43,883 nt of DNA from the NCBI GenBank assembly GCA_016882195.1, contig VGLU01000002.1, positions 1-43,883 on the forward strand, read 5' to 3'. Positions 1-7,594 of this stretch are shown here, in pieces; the first letter of the stretch is position 1; each line of letters opens with the position of its first letter. The position numbers and the translations under genes are program-made. Source of the stretch: Thermoproteota archaeon (GTDB lineage Archaea; Thermoproteota; Methanomethylicia; Methanomethylicales; Methanomethylicaceae). Below the pieces are notes generated by a model. That model was not told where the DNA came from. It was given only the letters and a program-made list of their open reading frames with translations, and did no database searches.

Positions 1-36
1 AATATATGTGAGGATTTATAAAATAGTAGGGGCTGA

Positions 37-121
37 GCGGGGGTCGCCAAGTCAGGTCAAAGGTGCGAGGCTCAGGACCTCGTGGCGTAGGCCTTCGTGG
101 GTTCAAATCCCACCCCCCGCA
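37..121 (+). tRNA. tRNA-Leu (anticodon CAG)
   Basis: This is a class II tRNA with acceptor stem GCGGGGG/CCCCCGC and discriminator A at 121. The anticodon stem CGAGG/CCTCG closes the loop CTCAGGA, which gives anticodon CAG. It has a long variable arm and a normal T arm (GTGGG TTCAAAT CCCAC). The 3' CCA is not encoded. AT-rich TATA-like sequence lies just upstream at the window edge (about 1-23). A restriction-modification pair begins 130 bases downstream. No intron is seen. Confidence 0.95.
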
Positions 122-253
122 CTTTGAAATTTATACGTATGCTCGAATAGCTGGCAAAGGGATTCAGAGGTTTAGTGAAGGAGCATTTTTAACTAATTTG
201 AGCAATCTTTGACAATCTATACCTAGAAGGCCTCCTAATATATTTAAAGAGAT

Positions 254-1507
254 ATGTTATATTTAGATAGGCAAACAAATGCTTGGGGCCTGTGGAATAA
301 ATTGGGTGGGCAGTCTGTGCTTCGAACATTAGACGACTACTCAGGCTCCACTATAGGCAGGAAGCCAATCATCGGGGATTTCAGTTGGATAACTTCCTCT
401 ACCCCGCTATCAAGCATCAATCTGAACTGGTGCGAGAGAGATTTGCCAGAGAGATTACGCACTAAACACGTCCACAGGCTTCATCCGTACCTCGGTAAAT
501 ATGTTCCGCAGTTAGTCGAGATCTTCCTTAGAAAGTTTGAGCCAAAAACCGTGTGCGATCCTTTTTGTGGGTCTGGCACTACTCTTGTTGAGGCAAACAG
601 CTTGGGAGTAGCCTCAATCGGTTGCGACATTTCCTCATTCAACTGTTTGTTGACTAAGGTCAAGACAGACAAATATGATGTTCAGAAGCTGGAGTTCGAA
701 ATAAAAGATATTCTTTCCAAAGTCGCTGCCGAGATAAATCGAGGAGATATCAAAAAGGAGTTTGTAGAGAAAGAGTCGACCCAATACCTGAAAGATTGGT
801 TTGCCCCCAAAGCACTTTTCCAGTTGTTGTTGTACCGCTCATTTATCAAGAATTATGAGTATGGAGATATTCTGAGGATCATCTTGTCACGGGCCGCTAG
901 ATCAGCTAGGTTGACTACTCACTTCGACTTGGATTTTCCAAAGGAACCTCAGACGAGGCCATATTTTTGCCACAAACACCACAGGATTTGTAGGCCTACA
1001 GATGACGCACTGATATTTCTTTCACGCTACAGCATGGACACTGTCAAGAGAATTAAGGAATTCTCAAAGTTAAGAACAAACGCGCCCGTGACAATAATAT
1101 GCGATGATTCACGAAGCGTTGATTTTCCACCATTCGATGCTGTCGTAACTTCTCCTCCTTACGTAGGACTGATTGATTATCATGAACAACATCGCTATGC
1201 ATATGAGCTACTGGGTTTGCCTCAGAGAAGAGACTTGGAGATTGGTGCCGCGTCTAATGGAAACTCAAAAAAGGCTAGAGATGCGTATATCAAAGGTATT
1301 GGTGAAGTGTTTGCAAATGTACGAAGAAGGATTAGTGATGACGGTGTTGTGGTCATAGTGGTTCATGACAAGCATAACCTATTCTCCGACATGGCCAACA
1401 AGATTGGATTCAGAACAGAGGATGTCTTGACTAGGAGTGTAAATCGTAGAACAGGCAGAAGGGCTGAAGACTTCTTTGAACAAGTCCTAATTTGGAGGGC
1501 TACATGA
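254..1507 (+). CDS. Type II DNA methyltransferase (SPPY motif, probably N4-cytosine)
   Basis: This probable SAM-dependent DNA methyltransferase protects host DNA against the restriction enzyme encoded by the next gene. Visible motifs are the SAM-binding motif I DPFCGSGTT (residues 102-110) and the catalytic motif IV TSPPY (299-303). About 190 residues of variable, probably target-recognition, sequence lie between them. A serine before PPY is typical of N4-cytosine enzymes, so m4C is more likely than m6A; that is inference. The ATG at 254 follows an AT-rich stretch with no clear ribosome site. The last 4 bases overlap the endonuclease start, so the two are cotranscribed. Codon use is more AT-rich than in the downstream housekeeping genes, and the pair sits beside a tRNA gene, which suggests transfer. 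Confidence 0.88.
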   Translation: MLYLDRQTNAWGLWNKLGGQSVLRTLDDYSGSTIGRKPIIGDFSWITSSTPLSSINLNWCERDLPERLRTKHVHRLHPYLGKYVPQLVEIFLRKFEPKTVCDPFCGSGTTLVEANSLGVASIGCDISSFNCLLTKVKTDKYDVQKLEFEIKDILSKVAAEINRGDIKKEFVEKESTQYLKDWFAPKALFQLLLYRSFIKNYEYGDILRIILSRAARSARLTTHFDLDFPKEPQTRPYFCHKHHRICRPTDDALIFLSRYSMDTVKRIKEFSKLRTNAPVTIICDDSRSVDFPPFDAVVTSPPYVGLIDYHEQHRYAYELLGLPQRRDLEIGAASNGNSKKARDAYIKGIGEVFANVRRRISDDGVVVIVVHDKHNLFSDMANKIGFRTEDVLTRSVNRRTGRRAEDFFEQVLIWRAT

Positions 1508-2319
1508 TGATAATGCCTGAGACACGAATGAAAATAAAAGGATACTTGGAGGGTTTCATCCAAGGAATAATTCTGGAGCACAAAGAATCTAGTGATCTCA
1601 AAGCCACTGATTTGCGTCCTACAAAGACTTTGTCACCCGCCGGTGATATCAAACCATTCCACGAGGCTCTGCTCCCTCACGGGATACTGCTCGTAAACGA
1701 ATTCGAACGATCATTCTCAACAAAACTTGGTACGACCTTTGAGGAGTGTGCCAAACTTATTGCACAAGACCGTTTTGCGCAGGCTGAAAGAGGTTACAAA
1801 TTGACAGGAAAAGTTTCTCTCAAAGCATTACGAACCATAGAGAGCATTATCAACGATCTGGGATCCAAGCGGATGAAGAGCTATCCTGAATTAATCCGAA
1901 GGATCCTTGAGTCTTCTGGTGGCAGGTCGGTTGAAAGGACTCGCATAGCAGACCTGTACCTTCGCGATAAGAAAGGCAATGAGATTTTTATGGAGATCAA
2001 AAGCCCTAAGCCTAACAAGGGACAGTGCCTCGAAGTGACGGATAGATTGTTGCAAGTTCATGCCATCAGAAAACAGGGCCCTCCTAAGGTGAGAACCTTC
2101 TACGCGATGGCATACAACCCTTATGGGGAAGAAAAGTCGGCCTACAACCATAGCTTTGCTTTGAACTACCTTGACCTTAGGAATCAAGTCTTGATCGGGA
2201 AGGAATTCTGGGAGCTTGTAGGTGGACCAAGCACATTTGAAGAGGTTCTTGACATCTACAGAGAAGTTGGAAGAGAGAAGGGTTCGGACATGATAGACCA
2301 GCTTGCACTGGGTTACTAG
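1504..2319 (+). CDS. Type II restriction endonuclease, TdeIII-like
   Basis: This is the probable DNA-cleaving partner of the upstream methyltransferase. The region around residues 135-180 resembles the TdeIII family as I remember it, whose reference members cut GGNCC. It includes a PD-(D/E)xK-like active site formed by D150 in RIADLYL and E164-x-K166 in MEIKSPKP. I prefer the ATG at 1504 (271 residues) to the in-frame TTG at 1492, because GGAGG at 1494-1498 sits 5 bases before it and it makes an ATGA overlap with the methyltransferase stop. Function as an endonuclease is inferred from the catalytic motif and the pairing; the GGNCC specificity is uncertain. GGNCC sites are common in the window, for example inside the tRNA-Leu gene, so any cutting depends on protection by the methylase. 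Confidence 0.75.
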   Translation: MMIMPETRMKIKGYLEGFIQGIILEHKESSDLKATDLRPTKTLSPAGDIKPFHEALLPHGILLVNEFERSFSTKLGTTFEECAKLIAQDRFAQAERGYKLTGKVSLKALRTIESIINDLGSKRMKSYPELIRRILESSGGRSVERTRIADLYLRDKKGNEIFMEIKSPKPNKGQCLEVTDRLLQVHAIRKQGPPKVRTFYAMAYNPYGEEKSAYNHSFALNYLDLRNQVLIGKEFWELVGGPSTFEEVLDIYREVGREKGSDMIDQLALGY

Positions 2320-2467
2320 CTTTAGAAAAAAGCACTTTGTAAAGGGCATTCTTTCCACAAGAGGGCCAATCTCCCCCCGCACCTCGTACAAGAATCTCAC
2401 TTCTCGCGTCTTTTTGAGGTCAAAGTCTAAATAACAGCACAGCACACAATGATACAGTGATGGAGAA

Positions 2468-2911
2468 ATGAAAAGGGCGATAGTTATTTACGATACAAAA
2501 TTTGGCAACACCGAAAAGATAGCCAGAGCATTGGCATGTGGTATGGAAAAACAAGGGGTCAAGGTTGATTGTGTCAAAGCCGATGAAGTTGATGTCGATA
2601 AATTGGTTGAATATGATTTTCTGGTAATTGGCGGACCCACGCACGCGTTTGGCGTATCTAAACCGATGAAAGCCTTTCTTGAAAAACTGAGAAGCGTGGA
2701 CATAAAAGGCAAGAAAGCCTTTGCCTTCGACACCAAGTACAAGTCTTGGTTGGCAGGAAGTGCAGGGAAAGGGATTGAAAAAACGTTGAAAGGGCTTGGA
2801 ATGAGCATTGTCAAGCCCCATTCCTCAGCCATAATCAAGGGAAGCGAGGGACCACTCGAAGAAGGTATGGAAGAAATGTTTGAACGAATCGGTGGCGAGG
2901 TACAGAATTAA
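2468..2911 (+). CDS. Flavodoxin-family protein
   Basis: This is a short-chain flavodoxin, a soluble FMN-binding electron carrier. The N-terminal strand and phosphate loop YDTKFGNTEKIA (residues 8-19) matches the flavodoxin T-x-T-G-N-T signature, with K replacing one position. The 50s loop region LVIGGPTHAFG (about 55-65) carries the conserved GGPTH. Length (147 residues) is normal for the family. It stands alone between the restriction endonuclease and the convergent glycosylase gene, so its redox partner cannot be read from context. The 148-base gap before it holds no recognisable gene. Confidence 0.88.
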   Translation: MKRAIVIYDTKFGNTEKIARALACGMEKQGVKVDCVKADEVDVDKLVEYDFLVIGGPTHAFGVSKPMKAFLEKLRSVDIKGKKAFAFDTKYKSWLAGSAGKGIEKTLKGLGMSIVKPHSSAIIKGSEGPLEEGMEEMFERIGGEVQN

Positions 2912-2994
2912 TTCAATTGAAGTAATGATAGTTGGGAATAATAAAAAAGATTACGGGTCTCTTCTTCATGTTATTAGGTATCGGGCCTGATCCG

Positions 2995-3933
2995 CTACTT
3001 CAGAACTCTGCCCGTCATCATGTACCACAGGTATAGGTCAAGTTCCGCTAGGGTGATGCCAAGCTTGTGGGCTATTGCGGAGAGCAATCGCTCGAACTCG
3101 AGGTACTTGCGCCTAGTCAAGGTCCTTGGAGTTTCTACGAGACCCTTGCTCCTCAGGAACTTTAAGATGTGCCTATCTATTATGGCCACATCCTTGAAGC
3201 CTGCGTTCCTGAGGAAGTGGCTTGCCTCCTTGTAGCTAAATCCCTTCACGTTCTCAACCAGCCAACCTCTTGCCTTTTTTCCGTCCTTGAAACCCCTCAA
3301 GGTCTTGATCAAGGATCCATACAGAGCCTTGTTCTCCACGATGTAAGTAGCCCTAGTATTTGGAAATCTGTGCTTTAGTGCCCTGAGCCTCTTAGCTAAT
3401 TCTTCCTCAGCCAAGCTGGTAAAACTGTCCTCCAGGCTCTGCTGGATCTTTATTCCGCCCTCGGCTGTGAAGTTGGCGGTTAGAATACAGAAGCACAGTT
3501 CATTGAATAGGGATCCTTCGTCTCTGCCTATTCTCTCGAACTCGCCTATTCTACTTTTGACGACCCCTTCTACCTTGCTTATAGCGGACCTTATTTCGCC
3601 CAAAAAGTCCAGTTTGACGATCTTGACTATGAAGAGTGGCGCATTCCCCGATGTTTTCACGGCATCCCACACCGCATAAGGGGCACCGGAGACCTCTTCC
3701 AAGACCAAAGCCAAGTCATCAAAATAGTCATATGCACAACAAGTATGGCAGACATTCCCCCAGAACTCCACCTCTAGAACGCGTCCCTTAGTTGAGAGAG
3801 GACGCACGAACACCTCGGCACCAACCCGCTCCAAGAAGAGGGTCGTGGCTCCACTGACTTCGCTTGCGCTGATGGGATTTGAGCCGAGGCTTGACATAAA
3901 GCATACCTTCTGGCGCCATACTTCCATATACAT
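2995..3933 (-). CDS. ogg: 8-oxoguanine DNA glycosylase/lyase (OGG2 type) with an extra N-terminal domain
   Basis: The C-terminal 200 residues match archaeal OGG2 enzymes, which excise 8-oxoguanine and nick the strand by beta-elimination. The helix-hairpin-helix segment contains the Schiff-base lysine K235 (GFSYKEASHFLRNAGF) and the catalytic aspartate D253 (IIDRHIL). Their spacing of 18 residues equals the K129/D147 spacing known for the Methanocaldococcus enzyme. OGG2 proteins are usually about 200-210 residues; this one is 312 because of roughly 105 extra N-terminal residues. That segment holds a cysteine cluster (C62, C65, C66) and a predicted beta-rich fold I do not recognise. The ATG at 3933 follows an AT-rich promoter-like stretch; a second in-frame ATG 12 codons in would not remove the extension. 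Confidence 0.85.
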   Translation of the reverse strand: MYMEVWRQKVCFMSSLGSNPISASEVSGATTLFLERVGAEVFVRPLSTKGRVLEVEFWGNVCHTCCAYDYFDDLALVLEEVSGAPYAVWDAVKTSGNAPLFIVKIVKLDFLGEIRSAISKVEGVVKSRIGEFERIGRDEGSLFNELCFCILTANFTAEGGIKIQQSLEDSFTSLAEEELAKRLRALKHRFPNTRATYIVENKALYGSLIKTLRGFKDGKKARGWLVENVKGFSYKEASHFLRNAGFKDVAIIDRHILKFLRSKGLVETPRTLTRRKYLEFERLLSAIAHKLGITLAELDLYLWYMMTGRVLK

Positions 3934-3987
3934 ATTAAATTGCCTCAGGTATTTAATTGGTGAGAGTGGAGAAGCGGGAGTGAGAGG

Positions 3988-4101
3988 GTGACTAAAAATT
4001 TACAAGTCTATAGGTGTGGGATTTGTGGGAACACCGTGCTAGTCATAAATGCGGGCAAGGGAGAGCTTGTCTGCTGCGGTCAGCCGATGAAACTCCTCTG
4101 A
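3988..4101 (+). CDS. dsr: Desulforedoxin (37-residue FeCys4 protein)
   Basis: This 37-residue protein starts at GTG 3988. It closely follows the desulforedoxin pattern Y-x-C-x-x-C-G ... LVCCG-x-x-M. The four iron ligands are C10, C13, C29 and C30. The family forms a homodimer binding one rubredoxin-like iron per chain and passes electrons, or serves as the N-terminal domain of desulfoferrodoxin (superoxide reductase). Here no superoxide reductase domain follows: the reading frame stops at TGA 4099-4101. An in-frame TGA at 3961 precedes it, so GTG is the only plausible start; a GGGAG lies 7 bases upstream. It is easily missed because of its size. Confidence 0.8.
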   Translation: MTKNLQVYRCGICGNTVLVINAGKGELVCCGQPMKLL

Positions 4102-4247
4102 TGACTTGATAAACGGCAACATGAGGACTTGCAAGCCTCATAAACGACTTGCTAATTCAGCAAAAGATCATTGCGGACATTACTGAAAGGGATATGTTCA
4201 ACATACTACTTTGGTTATTATACCACGTTCATTTTTTTATCAGAAAG

Positions 4248-4257
4248 TTTTATATAT
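4248..4257 (+). promoter_or_regulatory. TATA box of glnA
   Basis: TTTTATATAT lies 35-44 bases before the glnA GTG start, which would place transcription start near 4279 and give a leader of about 12 bases. A short inverted repeat, ATGAGG-A-CTTGCAAG-CCTCAT at 4121-4141, lies further upstream. It may end the desulforedoxin transcript or bind a regulator. Confidence 0.6.
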
Positions 4258-4291
4258 GATTAGAAAACACTCTTAAAAGTTATTAAACAGG

Positions 4292-5662
4292 GTGACAAGT
4301 GTGAGAAATTTCAAAAATGCGGTGTGGAGGGGGAAGGTAACTGAAGTAGTCAAAAAAATAAAAGAGGCGCAGATAAAGTTCGTAAGGCTCCAGTTTACCG
4401 ACATAAACGGAATACTGAAGAGCCTGGCTGTGAGCGCAAAGAATATCGAGAGCATCTTCGAGAACGGCCAGTCCTTTGACGGGTCCTCGATTACGGGCTA
4501 TAGACCTATCGAGGAGTCGGATATGGTGCTATTCCCTGATCCCACAACGTTCGCGGAGCTGCCATGGAGACCAAAGGAGAGGTCCTCATGCAGGCTTATC
4601 TGCGATGTGTACACCCCAGATTACAAGCGGTTTGATGCGGATCCAAGATACGTCTTGGAGAGGGCCCTCGAGAAGTTAAGGGACGCAGGGATGGGGTACA
4701 TGTGCGCACCCGAACTAGAGTTCTTCTTTGTAAAGGAGGATAGCGGAGGCGCGCCCAGCCCCATAGACATGGCAGGGTACTTTGACTACCACCCCGGAGA
4801 TCTGACGGATGACCTCAGAAGGGAAATAGCGGACTTTGCAGAGGCGTTCGACATAGAGATTGAGATCTCTCACCATGAGGTAGCGACAGGGCAGAACGAG
4901 ATCGACTTCAAGTACGACGAGGGACTCGTAACCGCCGATAGAGCGATCACGATGAAGATGGTGACCAAGGTCGTTGCGGCAAAGAATGGCTATCTCGCCA
5001 CATACATGCCGAAGCCCTTCTTTGGAGTCAACGGATCGGGCATGCATACGCACCAGAGCTTTTGGACTTCGGACTTCAAGAAGAACCTATGCTACTCTGA
5101 GGACGAGAGTAAAGGGTACATGTCAGATTTGGCAAGATACGCCATTGGAGGGCAACTGGCGCATGGGCGTGAGATGAGCGCGGTGCTCGCATCTTGGCCG
5201 AATTCATACAAGCGGCTGGTCCCGGGCTATGAGGCACCGGTATACATAGCATGGGCGCACAAGAACAGATCGCCCCTCATCAGGGTTCCAAACTTTGGAG
5301 GGAGGAAGAGCGCTGCCAGGTTTGAGATCCGTTGCCCGGATCCCGCAGGCAACCCGTATCTACAATTCGCGGTCCTCTGCTTGGCAGCGCTGGACGGCAT
5401 CAAGAGGAAGATCGATCCTGGTCCTCCTACAGAGCTCAATGTGTACAAGATGAACTACGAGGAGAGGAGGACAAAGAAGATCGTTGCTCTGCCGGAGTCG
5501 CTGAAGGAGGCCTTGGACGAGATGGAGAAGAGCAACTTTATGAAGGAGGCCTTAGGCGAGACGGCCTTCGAGAACTACCTCTCGGTGAAGAGGAAGGAGT
5601 GGGACCTCTACAGGACTCAGGTGACCAACTGGGAGGTGGAACGATACATAAGAAGGCTGTGA
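4292..5662 (+). CDS. glnA: Glutamine synthetase, type I
   Basis: This enzyme makes glutamine from glutamate, ammonia and ATP, and is the main route of ammonium assimilation. Recognisable segments are the N-terminal beta-grasp with FTDINGILKS, the active-site strand CAPELEFFF (near 150), the ATP/glutamate loop NGSGMHTHQSFW (near 255), and PGYEAPVYIAWAHKNRSPLI (near 315). The C terminus lacks the NLYxLP tyrosine used for adenylylation, so control is probably by feedback or by protein partners, as in other archaeal alpha-type enzymes. Length (456 residues) is normal. The GTG at 4292 lies about 12 bases after the predicted transcription start. The gene is monocistronic and is followed by a T-rich terminator. 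Confidence 0.97.
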   Translation: MTSVRNFKNAVWRGKVTEVVKKIKEAQIKFVRLQFTDINGILKSLAVSAKNIESIFENGQSFDGSSITGYRPIEESDMVLFPDPTTFAELPWRPKERSSCRLICDVYTPDYKRFDADPRYVLERALEKLRDAGMGYMCAPELEFFFVKEDSGGAPSPIDMAGYFDYHPGDLTDDLRREIADFAEAFDIEIEISHHEVATGQNEIDFKYDEGLVTADRAITMKMVTKVVAAKNGYLATYMPKPFFGVNGSGMHTHQSFWTSDFKKNLCYSEDESKGYMSDLARYAIGGQLAHGREMSAVLASWPNSYKRLVPGYEAPVYIAWAHKNRSPLIRVPNFGGRKSAARFEIRCPDPAGNPYLQFAVLCLAALDGIKRKIDPGPPTELNVYKMNYEERRTKKIVALPESLKEALDEMEKSNFMKEALGETAFENYLSVKRKEWDLYRTQVTNWEVERYIRRL

Positions 5663-5671
5663 TCGCCAACC

Positions 5672-5694
5672 TTTTGTTTCCTTTTTTCTTTATT
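5672..5694 (+). terminator. T-rich terminator after glnA
   Basis: The stretch starting TTTTGTTTCC and continuing TTTTTTCTTTATT directly follows the glnA stop codon. Runs of T on the coding strand are the usual archaeal intrinsic terminator. A TATA-like AGTTTATAGG for the next gene follows at about 5698-5708. Confidence 0.6.
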
Positions 5695-5745
5695 CTATAA
5701 GTTTATAGGCGGAATGAAGGTAAATCTTCGCTAGGATTTGATCCT

Positions 5746-6003
5746 ATGAAGAGGAGGCTTCTCGACATCCTGGCTTGCCCGATCTGCAAGCATCACCCTT
5801 TGGAACTCAGGGTCTTTGAAGAAAAAGAGGAGATAGATGAGGGAATCCTCTTATGTACCGGGTGTGGCAGGTGGTACCCCATAATAGAGAGCATTCCCCA
5901 CATGCTCCCTGACGATCTGAGGGACAGGAAGGAGGATGCGAACTTCCTATTGAAGTGGAAGAGGCTCATACCTGACGCCGTCTTGAAGGAAGGCAAGCCG
6001 TAA
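5746..6003 (+). CDS. Trm112-like zinc protein (methyltransferase activator)
   Basis: This 85-residue protein belongs to the Trm112/UPF0434 group. Such proteins stabilise and activate several SAM-dependent methyltransferases acting on tRNA, rRNA and release factor. The N-terminal LLDILACPICKH supplies two zinc-type cysteines and LLCTGCGRWYPIIESIPHMLP supplies two more, with the family's conserved Y-P-I-x-x-x-I-P-x-x-L ending. In archaea one Trm112 can serve many methyltransferases, so the partner need not be nearby. A small inverted repeat (AGGAT-TTG-ATCCT, 5733-5745) abuts the ATG and could affect initiation. Confidence 0.8.
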   Translation: MKRRLLDILACPICKHHPLELRVFEEKEEIDEGILLCTGCGRWYPIIESIPHMLPDDLRDRKEDANFLLKWKRLIPDAVLKEGKP

Positions 6004-6079
6004 GTTGTCGGAATAGAGACTTTTTATTAAAAATGTTATATTAAAAAATTTATTAGCGGTATGAGACTGAGAAGCGGCT

Positions 6080-6223
6080 TTACTTCTTGTGCTGGCACTT
6101 CTGGCAGTGTAGCTCGCCGTTGGCTAGCATCGTCCCCTCATCGTTAAAGGGCGGGCGATGGCAGATATAGTATGTGCTACCAGAAGGCGTCTTATAAGAC
6201 TCGAACAGTGAACATTGGGGCAT
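6080..6223 (-). CDS. Small zinc-binding protein, 47 residues, unknown function
   Basis: This small gene on the minus strand starts at ATG 6223. It has a strong ribosome site, GGAGGTG, 7 bases upstream, and a TATA-like ATTTATATA about 45 bases before the start, which is good evidence that it is real. The product has cysteines at 4, 21, 39 and 42, ending in LHCQKCQHKK, so a single zinc site is likely. I do not recognise the family and give no function. It lies tail-to-tail with the Trm112-like gene and heads away from the nitrilase gene. Confidence 0.7.
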   Translation of the reverse strand: MPQCSLFESYKTPSGSTYYICHRPPFNDEGTMLANGELHCQKCQHKK

Positions 6224-6382
6224 TACGTTACACCTCCGTCAATGTGGACAGAAGCAAGTCTTAATTCTCCTATATAAATATTTTTTTATCCCACCGCAGT
6301 GGGAGGGTTCGTTGGCTTGGCACCAATCCTCTGGTAATAGATTTTAATAGATCAGCTGGGGGAGGATTCACGGGGAAGGGCG

Positions 6383-7192
6383 TTGCCGATTCGTGTCGGG
6401 ATAGTACAGATGGCCAGCGGAGAGGATAAGGCAGAGAATATGAAGAAGGCATCCGAGATGGTCTTTTCGACCATTGAGGAGGGAGCCGAACTGATACTTT
6501 TGCCAGAATTATTCAACTATCTACCACCAAAGATGACCAAAGAAGGATATCTAAAGAATGCAGAGATGCTTAATGGCCCAACCATAATCTCTTTGTCCAA
6601 GATCGCTAAGGATAAGGGCGTTGCAATAATAGCCGGCAGCATTGCTGAAAAGAGCAAGGAGGGGATCTTCAATACCTCCTGCCTAGTCACGCCCTCGGGA
6701 ATATCTGGAACTTACAGAAAGATTCACCTCTTCAAGTTTGGGGAGGTAAACGAGGGAAAGGTGCTCTCTGCGGGAAAGGAGCCGAAAGTTGTCGAATATA
6801 GAGGGATGAGGATAGGCCTGACCATATGTTTCGACCTGCGCTTTCCGGAGCTTTATCGAGCCGAGACATTGCTTGGCGCCGAATTGATCTCGATCGTTGC
6901 GGCATTCCTTGAAAGGACGGGCAGGGCGCATTGGATGACATTGCTCAGGGCCAGAGCGATAGAAAACCAGCTCTATATCCTAGCGGCGAATCAGGCAAAA
7001 CGCGCAGGGAGAGGGCCCGTATATTATGGGCACAGCTGCGTCATCGATCCGTGGGGGAGGATCGTTGCAAGAGCGGATCAAGGGGAGGAGGTGTTGGTTA
7101 CCGACCTGCAGCTAGAGAAGGTAAAGGAGGTCAGGCGAGGGCTCCCGGCTTTGAGTTTTAGGAGATCGGATGTTTATCAAGTCGGTGGTTGA
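6383..7192 (+). CDS. Carbon-nitrogen hydrolase (nitrilase superfamily, Nit/omega-amidase-like)
   Basis: This is a cytosolic amidase-fold enzyme with the Glu-Lys-Cys triad of the superfamily. The glutamate is in LILLPELFNY (near residue 39), the lysine in TYRKIHLFK (near 113) and the nucleophilic cysteine in GLTICFDLRFPELYR (near 151). The closest subfamily by motif is Nit1/Nit2-like, whose members hydrolyse deaminated glutathione or alpha-keto acid amides. The exact substrate is not readable from sequence. The start is TTG 6383, preceded by GGGGAAGGG; the first internal ATG would cut into the first beta strand. Length (269 residues) is normal. Confidence 0.88.
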   Translation: MPIRVGIVQMASGEDKAENMKKASEMVFSTIEEGAELILLPELFNYLPPKMTKEGYLKNAEMLNGPTIISLSKIAKDKGVAIIAGSIAEKSKEGIFNTSCLVTPSGISGTYRKIHLFKFGEVNEGKVLSAGKEPKVVEYRGMRIGLTICFDLRFPELYRAETLLGAELISIVAAFLERTGRAHWMTLLRARAIENQLYILAANQAKRAGRGPVYYGHSCVIDPWGRIVARADQGEEVLVTDLQLEKVKEVRRGLPALSFRRSDVYQVGG

Positions 7193-7199
7193 CGAGAAA

Positions 7200-7236
7200 A
7201 TTTTTGAAAAATAGTAAAAAAGAAAAAAAGAAAAAA
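7200..7236 (-). terminator. T-tract terminator of the 47-residue zinc ribbon gene
   Basis: On the minus strand several long T runs (read as A runs on the plus strand) follow immediately after the stop codon of the zinc ribbon gene at 7237. The nitrilase gene converges on the same stretch. Confidence 0.55.
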
Positions 7237-7380
7237 TTACTTCATCGCGGCTCTGAAGAACGCACCGCAGCCTGAGCACTTGTACAGACCGATGTTAATA
7301 GGTTTCTTTCCTTTTGGAGCGAGTTTCCAGGTTTTGGCTGGTTTTGCAACCTCCATTCCGCACTTCGGGCATTTAGCCAT
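7237..7380 (-). CDS. Small zinc-ribbon protein, 47 residues
   Basis: The product begins MAKCPKCGMEV and contains a second pair, YKCSGCGAFF, forming a C-x2-C / C-x2-C zinc ribbon with a lysine-rich linker. Small proteins of this form are widespread in archaea and are often assumed to be nucleic-acid binding or attached to larger complexes; no function is known to me. The start is supported by GGAGG about 8 bases before the ATG. The 217 bases between this gene and the ferritin-like gene contain only AT-rich promoter and terminator sequence. Confidence 0.75.
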   Translation of the reverse strand: MAKCPKCGMEVAKPAKTWKLAPKGKKPINIGLYKCSGCGAFFRAAMK

Positions 7381-7539
7381 TTAAAATCCTCCAAGATCTC
7401 CTTGACTGCCATGGAGTTCATGATCTTAAAAAGAGTTATGGTGATGATCTTGTGATGATGCACCATCAATAGTACTCCATAATGCTCTAATGATGCCCCT
7501 TAAAACTATTGTTCAACAGTTTATTTTATCTGAAAGTAT

Positions 7540-7580
7540 GAAAAAATAGGTTAAAAAATATAAAAAATTTAATAGTTTGA
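7540..7580 (-). terminator. T-rich terminator of the ferritin-like gene
   Basis: Downstream of the ferritin-like stop codon on the minus strand lie repeated T runs (7540-7580). This matches an archaeal poly-T terminator. Confidence 0.5.
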
Positions 7581-7594
7581 ATAAAATTATGTAA

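Noticed and set aside
1891-2445. Minus-strand frame of 184 codons over the end of the restriction gene and the gap after it
   Set aside because: The first 40 residues look protein-like, but most of the frame is the antisense of the endonuclease. No promoter or family match was seen. A decayed gene remnant at about 2330-2440 cannot be excluded.
4095-4160. Possible C/D box small RNA after the desulforedoxin gene
   Set aside because: A TGATGA is present, but no CTGA boxes occur at suitable spacing.
7430-7500. Repeated TGATGA motifs upstream of the zinc ribbon gene
   Set aside because: No D boxes and no K-turn pairing could be found; this is probably a simple AT-rich leader.
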